From: JAFARZ01 sp035651595
Lineage (GTDB): Bacteria > Actinomycetota > Actinomycetes > Streptosporangiales > Streptosporangiaceae
Assembly (NCBI GenBank): GCA_035651595.1
Contig: DASRFJ010000015.1
Coordinates: forward strand, 1-26,653
Direction: 5' to 3'
Length of the DNA stretch: 26,653 nucleotides
Shown here: positions 15,900 through 23,908 of the stretch, piece after piece
How the letters are laid out: every line of letters begins with the position of its first letter
Position numbering within the stretch: the stretch's first letter is position 1
Translations under genes and position numbers: made by a program
The notes under the pieces: generated by a model
What the model saw: the letters and a program-made list of their open reading frames with translations, nothing else
What the model was told of the DNA's origin: nothing
Database searches by the model: none

Positions 15900-15923
15900 T
15901 TTCTCCATCCGCGGATAGAGAAA
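15900..15923. promoter_or_regulatory. Palindromic operator upstream of ABC-2 operon
   Basis: TTTCTC, one mismatch, ATCCGCGGAT, one mismatch, GAGAAA: a 24-bp dyad with a single mismatched pair, in the 88-bp gap between the FtsX stop and the ABC ATPase start. NarL-type regulators bind such dyads. The response regulator at 12347-13003 is the likely candidate by gene context. Confidence 0.55.
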
Positions 15924-15932
15924 GATAGGTCG

Positions 15933-18428
15933 TTATGAGGTCAACGGGGTTATCACCGAGGTGCGAGCGGCGCGGCGCGCGGGCAGCACTGCCGCGGCGG
16001 CCGAGACCAGGCCGGCGGCCGCGCCGTACAGGACCAGCCGCACAATCGGCACGGACAGCACGCCGAGACCGCCCGAGTGACGGAACGCGGCCAGCAGGGC
16101 CGCGCCGAACCCGATGCCGAGGGCCCCGCCGAGTACGGCCGCGAGCAGGCCCATCAGCACCGCTTCGGACAGCAGCATCCGGCGGAGCTGGCCGCCGGTC
16201 AGCCCGAGCGCGCGCAGCAGCGCGGATTCTCTGGTGCGCTCGATCACCGAGAGCGTCAGCGTGCTGGAGATGCCGGTGAGCGCGATGATGATGGCGAGCG
16301 CGACCAGTCCGGCAACCACTTCGAGGATCGTGTTGACTTGGCTGTCCAGCGACGACTTGTAGTCGGCGAACGTGGTCATCTTCAGCAGCGGGTCGCTGCC
16401 GATCGCGGCGGCGACCGCCGCGCGCGACGCCCCGGTGCTCACCCCGCGGGCCGCGTCGATGACCACCCGGTCCGGTCCGGTCGGGCGGAAGCCGCGGACG
16501 AAGTCGGCGGACGAGATCAGCACCGACGGGATCGGCGTGTGGTACGTCTGCGAGCTGTACACGGCGACGATGCGCAGCCGAAGCCGTCCCGCGTCGGGTG
16601 TGATCACGGTGATGACCCGGCCGACGCGGCCGGAGTCGGCGGCGGCGGTGCCCGGGCCGACGGCGGTCAGCGAACCCGCGAGCATGGCTGGCTTGACCGC
16701 GACGCCGAGCGCGTCGTGGTCGAACGCGCCGACCAGGTCCTGCTGGCTGCCGACGGTCGCGAGCTGTTCGTACTCCGCCGCCACGACGCTGAGCCCGGGC
16801 GCGCGGCGCACGGCCGCGACGGCGCTCGGCGGCACCTTCTGGAATCCGTTCGCCGACACGATGAAGTCGAACGGGAAATGGCCCGCGATCGCGTCGTCGG
16901 CGGAGGCCTGGATGGACGAGAACACGACGGTGAACAGGGTCATCAGCGTGATGCCGATGGTCAGCGCCGCGGTGGTGGCGGCAACCCGGTGCGGATTCCG
17001 TCGGGCATTGGCGGTGGCCAGCGACAACGTTGCGGCGTGCCTGGTCAGCGCCTTTCGCGGCAGCCAGGCGAGCAGCGAGATCATCGGCGGCGTGAACAGC
17101 GGCCCGATGGCGAGCACGGCCAGGAAGAACACGCAGCCGCCCGCCGCGATCACCAGCATCCCGGCCGGCATCCGCGCCCCCATGCCGAACGCGGTGAGCA
17201 GCAGGCCGAGCGCGCCGATGACCGCGGCGAAGCCGATCCGGCCGGCGCGGCGGGTGAGCGTCTCGGTGCCCGCCCCGGCCGCCGCGGCCACCGGGGCGAT
17301 GCGGGTGGCCGCCCGGGCCGGCACCAGCGCCGCGCCTACGGTGACCACCAGGCCGGTGCACGCGGCGATGAGCAGCGCCGACGGCTGGAGCACCAGCGGC
17401 GGCGAAGTCTTGACCAGCCGCAGCATCCCGGCGCTCAGCGCGATGCCCAGCACGATCCCGGTCGCGGCGGCGGCGAGTCCGGTGGCCGCGGCTTCGGCGA
17501 TCATCGCGCGGAATACCTGGCGGCGGCTGGCGCCGACGCAGCGCAGCAGCGCGAACTCCCTGGACCGCTGCGCGATCAGGATACCGAACGTGTTGTAGAT
17601 GACGATGCACGCGACGACCAGCGAGATCCCCGCGAAGACCAGCAGCCCATAGCCGAACACGTCGCCCACGTGGGACGCGGCGGTCGCCTCCTCGCTGGCA
17701 TACATGGCGCCCGTCTGGACCTCGAGAGGTCGCATGCGGGCGCTCAGCGCTGCCGCCAGCGCGGACTGGGAGACGCCGGGCGCCGCCCTGGCCACGATCA
17801 TCGCGTAGCCGGACTGGCCGGTCACGCGGAACGCCTGCGGCGTCTGGAACGCCAGCACCGCCGCGTCGCCGATCTGCGGGTTCACCCCGAGGTCGATGGT
17901 GCCGGCCAGGTAGAACACCTGGGTCGCGCCGATCCCGGTGACGACGCGGACGGCCTGCCCGAGCCGGAAATGCTGGTCGGCCGCGGTCGATTTGTCGACA
18001 TCGACCTGGTCGGCGGCGGCAGGCAGTTGCCCGGTCACCAGCGTGAACCCGCTCAACGCGGGGTCGCTGGTCACGTTCACGCCATACCCGTTCCCGGTGA
18101 CCTTCCCGTCGGCGCCGAGGATCGCCGCCGGGCCGATCACCCGTCCGTCGGCGGCGGCGACGCCCCTGGTGGCGCGGACCGCCTGGAGCAGCCGGACGGG
18201 GACGGTCTGCCCGCCGTAGTCGCCCGGCGGGTTACCGGACTTGGGGGAGGCGACCAGCGCGCTGACGTTCTTCGCCCCGACGGCGAAGCCCGCGTAGTAG
18301 GACGCGCTCATCGACGCGTTCAGCAGCAGCGTCCCGGCGACGAACGCGACGCCGAGCGCGATGGCGACCGAGGAGAACAGCAGCCTGGCCTTCCGGTAGC
18401 GGAGTCCGGCGAGGATCGTGTTAAGCAT
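15933..18428 (-). CDS. FtsX/MacB-type ABC transporter permease, two-domain
   Basis: The 831-residue protein has an N-terminal helix (about residues 12-36) and a large external domain (about 40-255). Three helices of the first FtsX unit follow, with RSREFALLRCVGASRRQVFRAM after the first. A central pair of helices, a second external domain (about 510-690) and a second FtsX unit with RTRESALLRALGLTGGQLRRML complete it. The two units are internal duplicates. It pairs with the 18421-19179 ATPase; the ATG at 18428 overlaps that gene's TAA by 8 nt (ATGCTTAA). Such exporters expel peptides, lipoproteins or antibiotics or act mechanically on the envelope. With a two-component system upstream, antimicrobial-peptide response is plausible but not shown. 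Confidence 0.93.
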   Translation of the reverse strand: MLNTILAGLRYRKARLLFSSVAIALGVAFVAGTLLLNASMSASYYAGFAVGAKNVSALVASPKSGNPPGDYGGQTVPVRLLQAVRATRGVAAADGRVIGPAAILGADGKVTGNGYGVNVTSDPALSGFTLVTGQLPAAADQVDVDKSTAADQHFRLGQAVRVVTGIGATQVFYLAGTIDLGVNPQIGDAAVLAFQTPQAFRVTGQSGYAMIVARAAPGVSQSALAAALSARMRPLEVQTGAMYASEEATAASHVGDVFGYGLLVFAGISLVVACIVIYNTFGILIAQRSREFALLRCVGASRRQVFRAMIAEAAATGLAAAATGIVLGIALSAGMLRLVKTSPPLVLQPSALLIAACTGLVVTVGAALVPARAATRIAPVAAAAGAGTETLTRRAGRIGFAAVIGALGLLLTAFGMGARMPAGMLVIAAGGCVFFLAVLAIGPLFTPPMISLLAWLPRKALTRHAATLSLATANARRNPHRVAATTAALTIGITLMTLFTVVFSSIQASADDAIAGHFPFDFIVSANGFQKVPPSAVAAVRRAPGLSVVAAEYEQLATVGSQQDLVGAFDHDALGVAVKPAMLAGSLTAVGPGTAAADSGRVGRVITVITPDAGRLRLRIVAVYSSQTYHTPIPSVLISSADFVRGFRPTGPDRVVIDAARGVSTGASRAAVAAAIGSDPLLKMTTFADYKSSLDSQVNTILEVVAGLVALAIIIALTGISSTLTLSVIERTRESALLRALGLTGGQLRRMLLSEAVLMGLLAAVLGGALGIGFGAALLAAFRHSGGLGVLSVPIVRLVLYGAAAGLVSAAAAVLPARRAARTSVITPLTS

Positions 18429-19179
18429 GGAGCACCGCCGTCTGAGCTTGCACCGCCGCCTGGCCGAGCCGGTCGAGCACGGCCTGCGGCGTCGGATGGC
18501 GCAGTTCGCCGGTGACCAGGCCGTCGGCCAGGAACACCACCCGGTCCGCGTAGCAGGCCGCGGCCGGATCGTGGGTCACCATGATCACGGTCTGGCGGAG
18601 CTCGCGGACCGACGTGCGGAGGAAGCTGAGGATGGCGGCGCCCGCGGCGGAGTCGAGATTGCCGGTCGGCTCGTCCGCGAAGATGACGTCCGGCCTGGTG
18701 ATCAGCGCGCGAGCGCAGGCGACGCGCTGCTGCTGCCCTCCGGACAGCTGATTCGGGCGGTGGCTGAGCCGGTCGGCGAGGTCCAGCCGCGTGATCACCC
18801 GATGCCACAGCGTCGGGTCCGGCTTGCGGCCGGCCAGGTCGAGGGGCAGCCGGATGTTCTGCTCGGCGGTCAGCGCGGGCAGCAGGTTGAACGACTGGAA
18901 CACGAAACCGATCCGGCGGCGCCTGAGCAGAGTCAGTTCCTTGTCGGACAGGCCCGAGATCTCCGTTTCGCCGATGTGGATCTGGCCGGAGGTCGGCGTG
19001 TCGAGGCCGGCCAGGCAGTGCATCAGCGTCGACTTGCCGGACCCGGACGGGCCCATGATCGCGGTGAACTCGCCGTGGCCGAACGCGACGTCCACGCCGT
19101 CCAGCGCATGGACGCCGGTCTCTCCCGAGCCGTACACCTTGACGAGGCCGACGGCCCTGACAGCAACGTTAGTGGTCAT
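18421..19179 (-). CDS. ABC transporter ATP-binding protein (MacB/LolD type)
   Basis: The 252-residue protein has Walker A GPSGSGKST near residue 43, Q-loop GFVFQSFNLLPALTAEQNI, signature LSGGQQQRVACARAL, Walker B VIFADEPTGNLDS and H-loop IMVTHDPAAACYADRVVFL. All are typical of the LolD/MacB class that powers FtsX-type permeases. The ATG at 19179 (MTTNVAVRAVGLVKVYG) opens the gene 67 nt after the first response regulator. No clear terminator lies in that gap (19180-19246), so it may be co-transcribed with the kinase-regulator pair. Confidence 0.95.
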   Translation of the reverse strand: MTTNVAVRAVGLVKVYGSGETGVHALDGVDVAFGHGEFTAIMGPSGSGKSTLMHCLAGLDTPTSGQIHIGETEISGLSDKELTLLRRRRIGFVFQSFNLLPALTAEQNIRLPLDLAGRKPDPTLWHRVITRLDLADRLSHRPNQLSGGQQQRVACARALITRPDVIFADEPTGNLDSAAGAAILSFLRTSVRELRQTVIMVTHDPAAACYADRVVFLADGLVTGELRHPTPQAVLDRLGQAAVQAQTAVLHA

Positions 19180-19246
19180 GGAGCGGGACGGTACTGGGGC
19201 CGTTGTGTCTCAGGCGTCACCCTGGGATCTGATCTATCCGTCCGCC

Positions 19247-19918
19247 TCAGGGGTTACGCGGCTTGACCAGGCCCGTCTCGTAGGCGAGGACGACGGCCTG
19301 CACCCGGTCGCGCAGGCCGAGCTTGGCGAGAACGCGGCCGACGTGGGTCTTGATCGTCGCCTCGGACACGAACAGCCGCTCGCTGATCTCCGCATTGGAC
19401 AGCCCCGTGGCCACCTGGACGAGGACTTCCCGCTCGCGTTCGGTCAGGTTCGCGAGATCCGCGGGCTGGTCGCCGGCGTTGTCCGCGGGGAGCATGGGGG
19501 CGAAGCGGTCGATGAGACGCCTGGTCGTGGACGGGGCGACGACGGCGTCGCCCTCGTGGACGCACCTGATGGCGAACAGCAGCTCGTGCGGTGGGACGTC
19601 CTTGAGCAGGAATCCGCTGGCACCCGCCTTGAGCGCGGCGAACGCGTACTCATCGAGATCGAAGGTGGTGAGCATGAGGACCTTCGGCCGGTCGCCGGTG
19701 CGGCATATTTCGCGGGTCGCGGCGACGCCGTCCATGCGCGGCATGCGGACGTCCATCACGATCACGTCGGGTTTCGGGTGGTTGCCGTGCGCGAGCGTGA
19801 CGGCGCCGTGCCCGTCGCCGGCCTCGCCGACCACGGTCATGTCCGGCTGGGCCTCCAGCACCATGCGGAAGCCGGTGCGCACCAGTTCCTGGTCATCGAC
19901 CAGCCCGATCCTGATCAC
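19247..19918 (-). CDS. NarL/FixJ-family response regulator (first pair)
   Basis: The 223-residue protein has a receiver with DD at 8-9, phospho-acceptor Asp56 in VIVMDVRMP, TT at 84-85 and Lys106 in GFLLKDV. A LuxR helix-turn-helix (about 152-215) shows LTEREREVLVQVATGLSNAEISERLFVSEATIKTHVGRVLAKL. GTG at 19918 shares GTGA with the kinase stop. It is close in sequence to the 12347-13003 regulator (same signature words), so the two pairs may share ancestry. The likely target is the FtsX operon downstream. Confidence 0.95.
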   Translation of the reverse strand: MIRIGLVDDQELVRTGFRMVLEAQPDMTVVGEAGDGHGAVTLAHGNHPKPDVIVMDVRMPRMDGVAATREICRTGDRPKVLMLTTFDLDEYAFAALKAGASGFLLKDVPPHELLFAIRCVHEGDAVVAPSTTRRLIDRFAPMLPADNAGDQPADLANLTEREREVLVQVATGLSNAEISERLFVSEATIKTHVGRVLAKLGLRDRVQAVVLAYETGLVKPRNP

Positions 19919-21108
19919 GCGGCGGCCCCTGGGTCTTGAGCCGCTAGGTCGCTCACGGGCAGCCAGGCGGTTACCTGGTAGCCGCCGCCGGGCCGCGGCC
20001 CGGCGTTCACCGTGCCGCCGTAGAGCGCGAGGCGCTCCCGCATGCCGGTGAGCCCGTGACCGTTGGTTTCCTGGGCTGCCGCCCCGCGCCCGTCGTCGGT
20101 CACCCGCACGGCCAGCCCCGCGCTGCGATAGCTCAGCGTCACGTCGACGTTGGCCAGCGGGCCCGCGTGCTTGCGCACGTTGGTCAGCGACTCCTGCACG
20201 ACCCGGTAGGCGGCCAGGTCGGGGCCGCCTGGCAGCGGGCGGGGCTCGCCCTCGACGGTGAGCGAGACGGCCATGCCGCCCGCGCTGGTCTGGGAGATCA
20301 GCTCGTCGATGTCCGCGACCCCGGGCATGGGCTCAAGCGCGGCGCCGCCGTTGCTGTCTGGCGCCCGCAGGACTCCGAGCAGCCGGCGCATCTCGCTCAG
20401 CGCCTGCCGTCCGGTCTGGCTGATCGCGCCGATCGCCTCCCGCGCCCGGTCCGGCGAGCGGTCCAGCGCGAACGCGGCGCCGTCGGCCTGCACCACCATG
20501 ACGCTGACGTGATGCGCCACCACGTCGTGCATCTCCCGGGCGATCCTGGCGCGCTCGGCGGCGGCCGCGACCTGCGCGAACGCGTCTCGCTCGCGCTCCA
20601 GCCGCGTCGCGCGCTCCTCGAGGGCGGCGTAGTACCCGCGCCGCCAGCGCACCGAGTCGCCCAGCAGCCAGGCGACCAGCGGCATCGCGCTGAGCAGCGC
20701 CGCGACGATGAGCTCCGTGACGGGTTTGCCGTGGTGGAACACGCCCCACCGCACGCACGCCACGCCGGCGCCGACCAGGCAGGCGGCCAGGCCAAGCAGG
20801 GATTCCCGCCGCGGCCGCCTGGCGGCGAGGGTGTACAGCAGCACCATGACCGCGATATCGCCGCCGGTCGGCAGCGGGGAAACGAGAAGCTGGAGCAGGC
20901 CGACGACGATCACCGTGGCGAACGCGGCCACCGGCTTCGCCCGGCGGAAGATGACGGGCACGCCGAGCAGCAGCATGACCGGCAGCAGCGCCGGGTTCCG
21001 TGCCCAGGTCCCCGGGACGAAGGCGGAGCCCGCGCCGAGAACGAGCAGCGCCAGCACGCCGTCTGCCAGCTCCGGGTTGCGACGCAGCCAGGCGTAGAGT
21101 CCGTGCAC
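19915..21108 (-). CDS. Sensor histidine kinase, NarL-pair type (HisKA_3), first pair
   Basis: The 397-residue protein starts at GTG 21108. About four to five membrane helices (residues 15-150) have minimal external loops. A coiled coil follows (ALEERATRLERERDAFAQVAA), then the H-box RIAREMHDVVAHHVSVMVVQ with phospho-His194. The ATPase domain has VVQESLTNVRKHAG and GLTGMRERLALYGG. The layout is that of an intramembrane sensor for membrane or cell-wall stress. The 66-nt gap to the S51 peptidase upstream is short, but a hairpin there suggests separate transcription. Confidence 0.94.
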   Translation of the reverse strand: MHGLYAWLRRNPELADGVLALLVLGAGSAFVPGTWARNPALLPVMLLLGVPVIFRRAKPVAAFATVIVVGLLQLLVSPLPTGGDIAVMVLLYTLAARRPRRESLLGLAACLVGAGVACVRWGVFHHGKPVTELIVAALLSAMPLVAWLLGDSVRWRRGYYAALEERATRLERERDAFAQVAAAAERARIAREMHDVVAHHVSVMVVQADGAAFALDRSPDRAREAIGAISQTGRQALSEMRRLLGVLRAPDSNGGAALEPMPGVADIDELISQTSAGGMAVSLTVEGEPRPLPGGPDLAAYRVVQESLTNVRKHAGPLANVDVTLSYRSAGLAVRVTDDGRGAAAQETNGHGLTGMRERLALYGGTVNAGPRPGGGYQVTAWLPVSDLAAQDPGAAA

Positions 21109-21128
21109 CGCCCCAGGGTACGGGGCGG
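21108..21128 (-). promoter_or_regulatory. GC hairpin at the kinase start codon
   Basis: CCGCCCC (21108-21114) pairs with GGGGCGG (21122-21128), loop 7 nt. It reaches the first base of the GTG start codon. It could terminate the peptidase transcript or limit kinase translation. GC-rich DNA makes such stems by chance, so confidence is modest. Confidence 0.35.
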
Positions 21129-21174
21129 GTGTGCCAGGTGTCGTCGCCCGGGAGTCGGAATTCCAGGTCAGCCG

Positions 21175-21963
21175 CTAGGGTGAGGCTCCGTCGGAGCCTC
21201 CCTCGGAGCCTTCCCGAGGAGCCTCCCTCGGAGGCTTCCCGAGGAAGCGGGCTTCGAGGCGGGTCTCGGCGACCCCCGCGCCGACCTGGTAAGCGGCTCC
21301 GCCGACGCGGTACGCGGCGGAGCCCGGCCGGTCCGCGACGACCTCGGCGAGCTCCTGGTCGACGAAATGGGCACCCACCCCGTCGTCGCAGGCGAGCCCG
21401 GCGGGCAGCGTGCCGTCCGCGATCAGCTTGTGGTACAGCGGGCGCCGTCCTGGCTCGGAGTTGTAGTGCGGGCAGTAACTCCCGCTCAGCAGCCCGAGTC
21501 CGTCGGTGAACGGGCGGAGCTCACGGCCGAACGAATCTGTGGTTCCTCCCTCGAACCAGCAGATGCCGCCCGCGCTGGACCCGGACAGCACGATCCCGTC
21601 GTGCCATGCCTTGCGCATGATCACGTCGAGCCCGTGCACCCGCCACACCGCCAGCATGTTCGCCACACTGCCGCCGCCGACGAAGATCGCGTCCTGGGAC
21701 AGCAGCAAGTCCGCCGGATCGGCGACGTTCGGCATCGGGAACAAGGCGAGGTGGCTGACCCGCGCCGGGTGTCCGGCGAACCGGTCATACATCAGCATCG
21801 CCCACCGGGGATCGTCGCCGGCGGCGGTATTCAGCACGCAGATCCTGGGCTCGCGCTTACCGGTCAGCCGCAGCGCGTAGTCAAGATGCAGCGGCACGCG
21901 CCCCTCAGGCATCAGCATGCCGCCGCCGATCGCGATCACGTGCTTCCGCTCGTCAGCTGCCAT
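21175..21963 (-). CDS. Peptidase E-like serine peptidase (S51 family)
   Basis: The 262-residue protein has the S51 pattern: AIGGG near residues 11-15, IFVGGGSVANML at 93-104, nucleophile Ser130 in LSGSSAGG, then FEGGTTDSF and CPHYNSE with candidate His166. Known S51 enzymes cleave Asp-X dipeptides or cyanophycin-like substrates in the cytoplasm; this one is an actinobacterial peptidase E-like form. The ATG at 21963 fits the fold start (KHVIAIGGG). The last ~20 residues are a low-complexity Pro/Glu/Gly/Ser tail made by an out-of-frame 25-bp tandem duplication, so the original C-terminus has been altered. No partner gene is evident. Confidence 0.9.
   Translation of the reverse strand: MAADERKHVIAIGGGMLMPEGRVPLHLDYALRLTGKREPRICVLNTAAGDDPRWAMLMYDRFAGHPARVSHLALFPMPNVADPADLLLSQDAIFVGGGSVANMLAVWRVHGLDVIMRKAWHDGIVLSGSSAGGICWFEGGTTDSFGRELRPFTDGLGLLSGSYCPHYNSEPGRRPLYHKLIADGTLPAGLACDDGVGAHFVDQELAEVVADRPGSAAYRVGGAAYQVGAGVAETRLEARFLGKPPREAPREGSEGGSDGASP
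21193..21242. repeat. 25-bp tandem duplication (two copies, one mismatch)
   Basis: Copies 21193-21217 and 21218-21242 are directly adjacent and differ at one base (C21209 versus G21234). Each copy is itself partly palindromic (GGAGCCTCC...), which favours slippage. Because 25 is not a multiple of three, the second copy is read in a shifted frame at the 3' end of the S51 gene. Confidence 0.85.
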
Positions 21964-22010
21964 GCCGTGAACGTAGCCCGGTTACAGGTGGCGAGCAAAC
22001 CCAGGGTGGC

Positions 22011-22035
22011 GTTATACGTTATGTGATGTTATAAC
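22011..22035. promoter_or_regulatory. AT-rich GTTAT-repeat operator or promoter element
   Basis: Three GTTAT words (22011, 22018, 22028) end in the palindrome GTTATAAC (22028-22035), about 50-70 bp upstream of the S51 ATG. Read on the minus strand, two TATAAC hexamers could serve as -10 boxes, but no good -35 was found. A regulator site for the peptidase gene is plausible. Confidence 0.4.
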
Positions 22036-22280
22036 CGCTCATCGCAGCAGTTTTGGGGGTTTGTTCGCGGGGCCGAAGGATCGTGGATCGTTGTGTGCGG
22101 CTAGCCGGACACAAGTATCCACGCTCCCGCCGGGCGCAGCAGTCACGCTGGCGTCATCGTGTGCGAACCGCTGCCTACCGGTTTGTGACGTTCTGCCCGC
22201 CGCCTGCCGGCAGGCTCAGGCCAGACCCGTCAAGCGGTCGTCCAGTCCGCGGCCAGTATCCGGATATTTGGTGTTACTTC

Positions 22281-22300
22281 GGGCGCCTCGTCAGGCGCCC
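22281..22300. terminator. Short GC hairpin
   Basis: GGGCGCCT (22281-22288) and AGGCGCCC (22293-22300) with a CGTC tetraloop. It stands 3 nt from the large palindrome. Both would act on transcripts from the dead gene on the minus strand. Confidence 0.5.
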
Positions 22301-22303
22301 CAG

Positions 22304-22356
22304 ATGATTGCGGACACTTACCCCCCCGATCCGGGGGGGTAAGTGTCCGCAATCAT
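22304..22356. repeat. Large perfect palindrome, 25-bp arms, 3-nt loop
   Basis: Arm 22304-22328 (begins ATGATTGCGGACACTTA, then seven C and a G) pairs without mismatch to 22332-22356. This is longer and more perfect than an ordinary terminator. It may be a terminator for the minus-strand remnant, or a copy of an interspersed palindromic element. Confidence 0.75.
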
Positions 22357-22485
22357 TTCGGATCGCCCTCCAAGGACGGCGCGAGCCAAGCAAAGCAAGC
22401 GGCATATCACGACAAACCGGATATTTCCGGCAACCTGCACGGCGGGCGCACACAACAACGCCGACCGGGTCGCAGGCCCGACCCG

Positions 22486-22958
22486 TCAGCTTCCGTACGC
22501 CAGGAGCACGGCGACCACGGCGTTGCCGTGGTTGCCGGACGCGTGCGTGTATCCGCAGGCCAGCACGTCGCGGGTGCCGGGGACGTGCGCGATAGCGTCA
22601 ATGTTGATCATGCTTGCCGACACGGGCAACGTTGCCTTGGTCAGCGTGCCGTTCGCGTAGTGCAGCAGGAAGGATTTCTGCCCGCCCACGCCCGGCATCG
22701 GCAGCCAGAGCCCGCCGGCTCCGTCGGACGCGATCTGCTGGAGCGGCTGGGTGCCGTAGCCGACGCTGGCCTGCGCCACCTTCAGGCGGTCGGCGACTGG
22801 ATGCCGTTGAACGCCCGTCCGGTGTTCCGGCCGATCGCGACGACGGCCGTGAAGTTCCCGAGGCTTCCGCTGTGCACTTGTCCGCCCGTTGCTGCTGTCA
22901 GAAGTAGGAGACCGGACGGGGGCCACCAGTGATCAAAGGACCCATCACAGATTCGTAA
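22486..22958 (-). pseudogene. Frameshifted 3' remnant of an uncharacterised (probably propeller-like) protein gene
   Basis: Two frames on the minus strand read like one protein. From 22958 to about 22785 one frame gives SGSLGNFTAVVAIGRNTGRAF and ends at a TGA (22784-22782). From about 22785 to the stop at 22486 the next frame gives ASVGYGTQPLQQIASDGAGG and continues through FLLHYANGTLTKATLPV to ACGYTHASGN...AVLLAYGS. Loss of a single base near 22785 would explain this. The upstream side is closed by a TAG at 22961-22959, and no start or signal sequence remains, so the gene is truncated as well as shifted. The turns SDGAGGLWLP and HYANGTLTK are propeller-like. The parent family is not recognised with certainty. 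Confidence 0.65.
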
Positions 22959-22984
22959 CTATCGATCCTGGTAGGGTCCGTGGC

Positions 22985-23881
22985 GTGCCGGAGAATCACG
23001 GACATCGCGGTGCCCGCGCGCTTCGTCCGGAGAACACACTGCCCGGTCTTGCCCATGCCCTGAGCCTGGGCGTCGACGCGATCGAGTTCGACGTCACGCT
23101 CACCGCCGACGGCGGCCTGATCCTGGCGCACGACCTGGTCGTCGACGCGACGACGATCCTGGACACCGGTCCCGCGGTCAGCGGCGACCCGCTGTTCCCC
23201 TACGTCGGCAAGCCCTGGCGGGCGCTCACGCTCAAGCAGATCGCGACGCTCGACGCCGGTGACCGCCGGCCGCCGGCGCCGTACGAGGACACGTTCACGG
23301 CGATTCCCGGCACGGCGGTGCCAACGCTCGACGAGGTGTGCTCGCTGGTCAGTGCCGCTTCCGTCACGCTTGCCGTGGAGCTCAAGTCCAATCCGTCCTG
23401 GCCAGACGCCGACGTCCGCGCGCTGACCTCTTCGGCGGTCGAGACGCTGGCCAGGCACCGGCTCACCGCGCGCGCGAGAATCCTCGGCTTCGACTGGCGG
23501 GTGCTGCGCGTCGCGGCGGAGCTGGCACCCGACGTGCCCCGGGTCGCGCTGGTCGAGGCGCTGACCTGGGCGCCGGGCTCCGCGTGGCTGGCTGGCCTGG
23601 ACCCCGCGGACTACGCGGAGCGCGGCCTGCCGGCGGCCGCACGGGACATCGGCGCGGCCTGGCTCTCGCCGCCGGATCCGATGGCCACCGCGGCGCTGGT
23701 CGCCGCCGCGCACGACGCCGGCCTGCGGATCGCGGTCTGGACGGTGAACGACCCAGCGCGGATGGCCGAGCTGATCGAGCTGGGCGCGGACGCCATCGTG
23801 ACCGACCGGCCCGACCTGCTCGGCGACGTGCTCGCGGGCCGCTGGACCGCCGACGGCGGTCCGCGCGATACTGGCGAGTAA
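22985..23881 (+). CDS. Glycerophosphodiester phosphodiesterase
   Basis: The 298-residue protein starts at GTG 22985, with GGTAGGG ~10 nt upstream; the longer frame from 22889 would overlap the remnant gene and adds nothing conserved. The GDPD signature is complete: HRGARALRPENT near residues 7-18, the metal-binding EFD pair near 35-37, and AHD with the catalytic His near 50. LAVELKS mid-protein and VWTVNDPARMAELIELGADAIVTDRPDLL at the end form the last barrel strands. It hydrolyses glycerophosphodiesters to an alcohol and glycerol-3-phosphate with a divalent metal. No signal peptide is seen, so it is cytoplasmic. The ALDH gene follows after 27 nt. Confidence 0.94.
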   Translation: MPENHGHRGARALRPENTLPGLAHALSLGVDAIEFDVTLTADGGLILAHDLVVDATTILDTGPAVSGDPLFPYVGKPWRALTLKQIATLDAGDRRPPAPYEDTFTAIPGTAVPTLDEVCSLVSAASVTLAVELKSNPSWPDADVRALTSSAVETLARHRLTARARILGFDWRVLRVAAELAPDVPRVALVEALTWAPGSAWLAGLDPADYAERGLPAAARDIGAAWLSPPDPMATAALVAAAHDAGLRIAVWTVNDPARMAELIELGADAIVTDRPDLLGDVLAGRWTADGGPRDTGE

Positions 23882-23908
23882 CTGACTCGGACGCGAGAGG
23901 ACGACACT

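Larger units (their letters stand above)
21964..22485. other. Non-coding stretch of about 520 bp
   Basis: No protein-like reading frame was recognised. It holds a GTTAT-rich patch near the S51 start, an 8-bp GC hairpin (22281-22300) and a 25-bp perfect stem palindrome (22304-22356). It may be the scar of the gene loss seen at 22486-22958. Confidence 0.6.

Noticed and set aside
16077..18515. An 812-codon open frame on the plus strand opposite the FtsX permease gene
   Set aside because: It is the mirror image of a GC-rich real gene: Arg/Gly/His-rich translation without any recognisable domain, while the opposite strand has a full FtsX protein.
12196..22422. ACGACAAACCGGAT present at 12196-12209 and 22409-22422
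   Set aside because: A 14-bp repeat is expected about once by chance in a window of this size, and the flanks do not match.
22889..22984. A longer GDPD start at 22889
   Set aside because: It would run into the minus-strand remnant gene and adds a non-conserved leader; the GTG at 22985 sits just before the first conserved strand.
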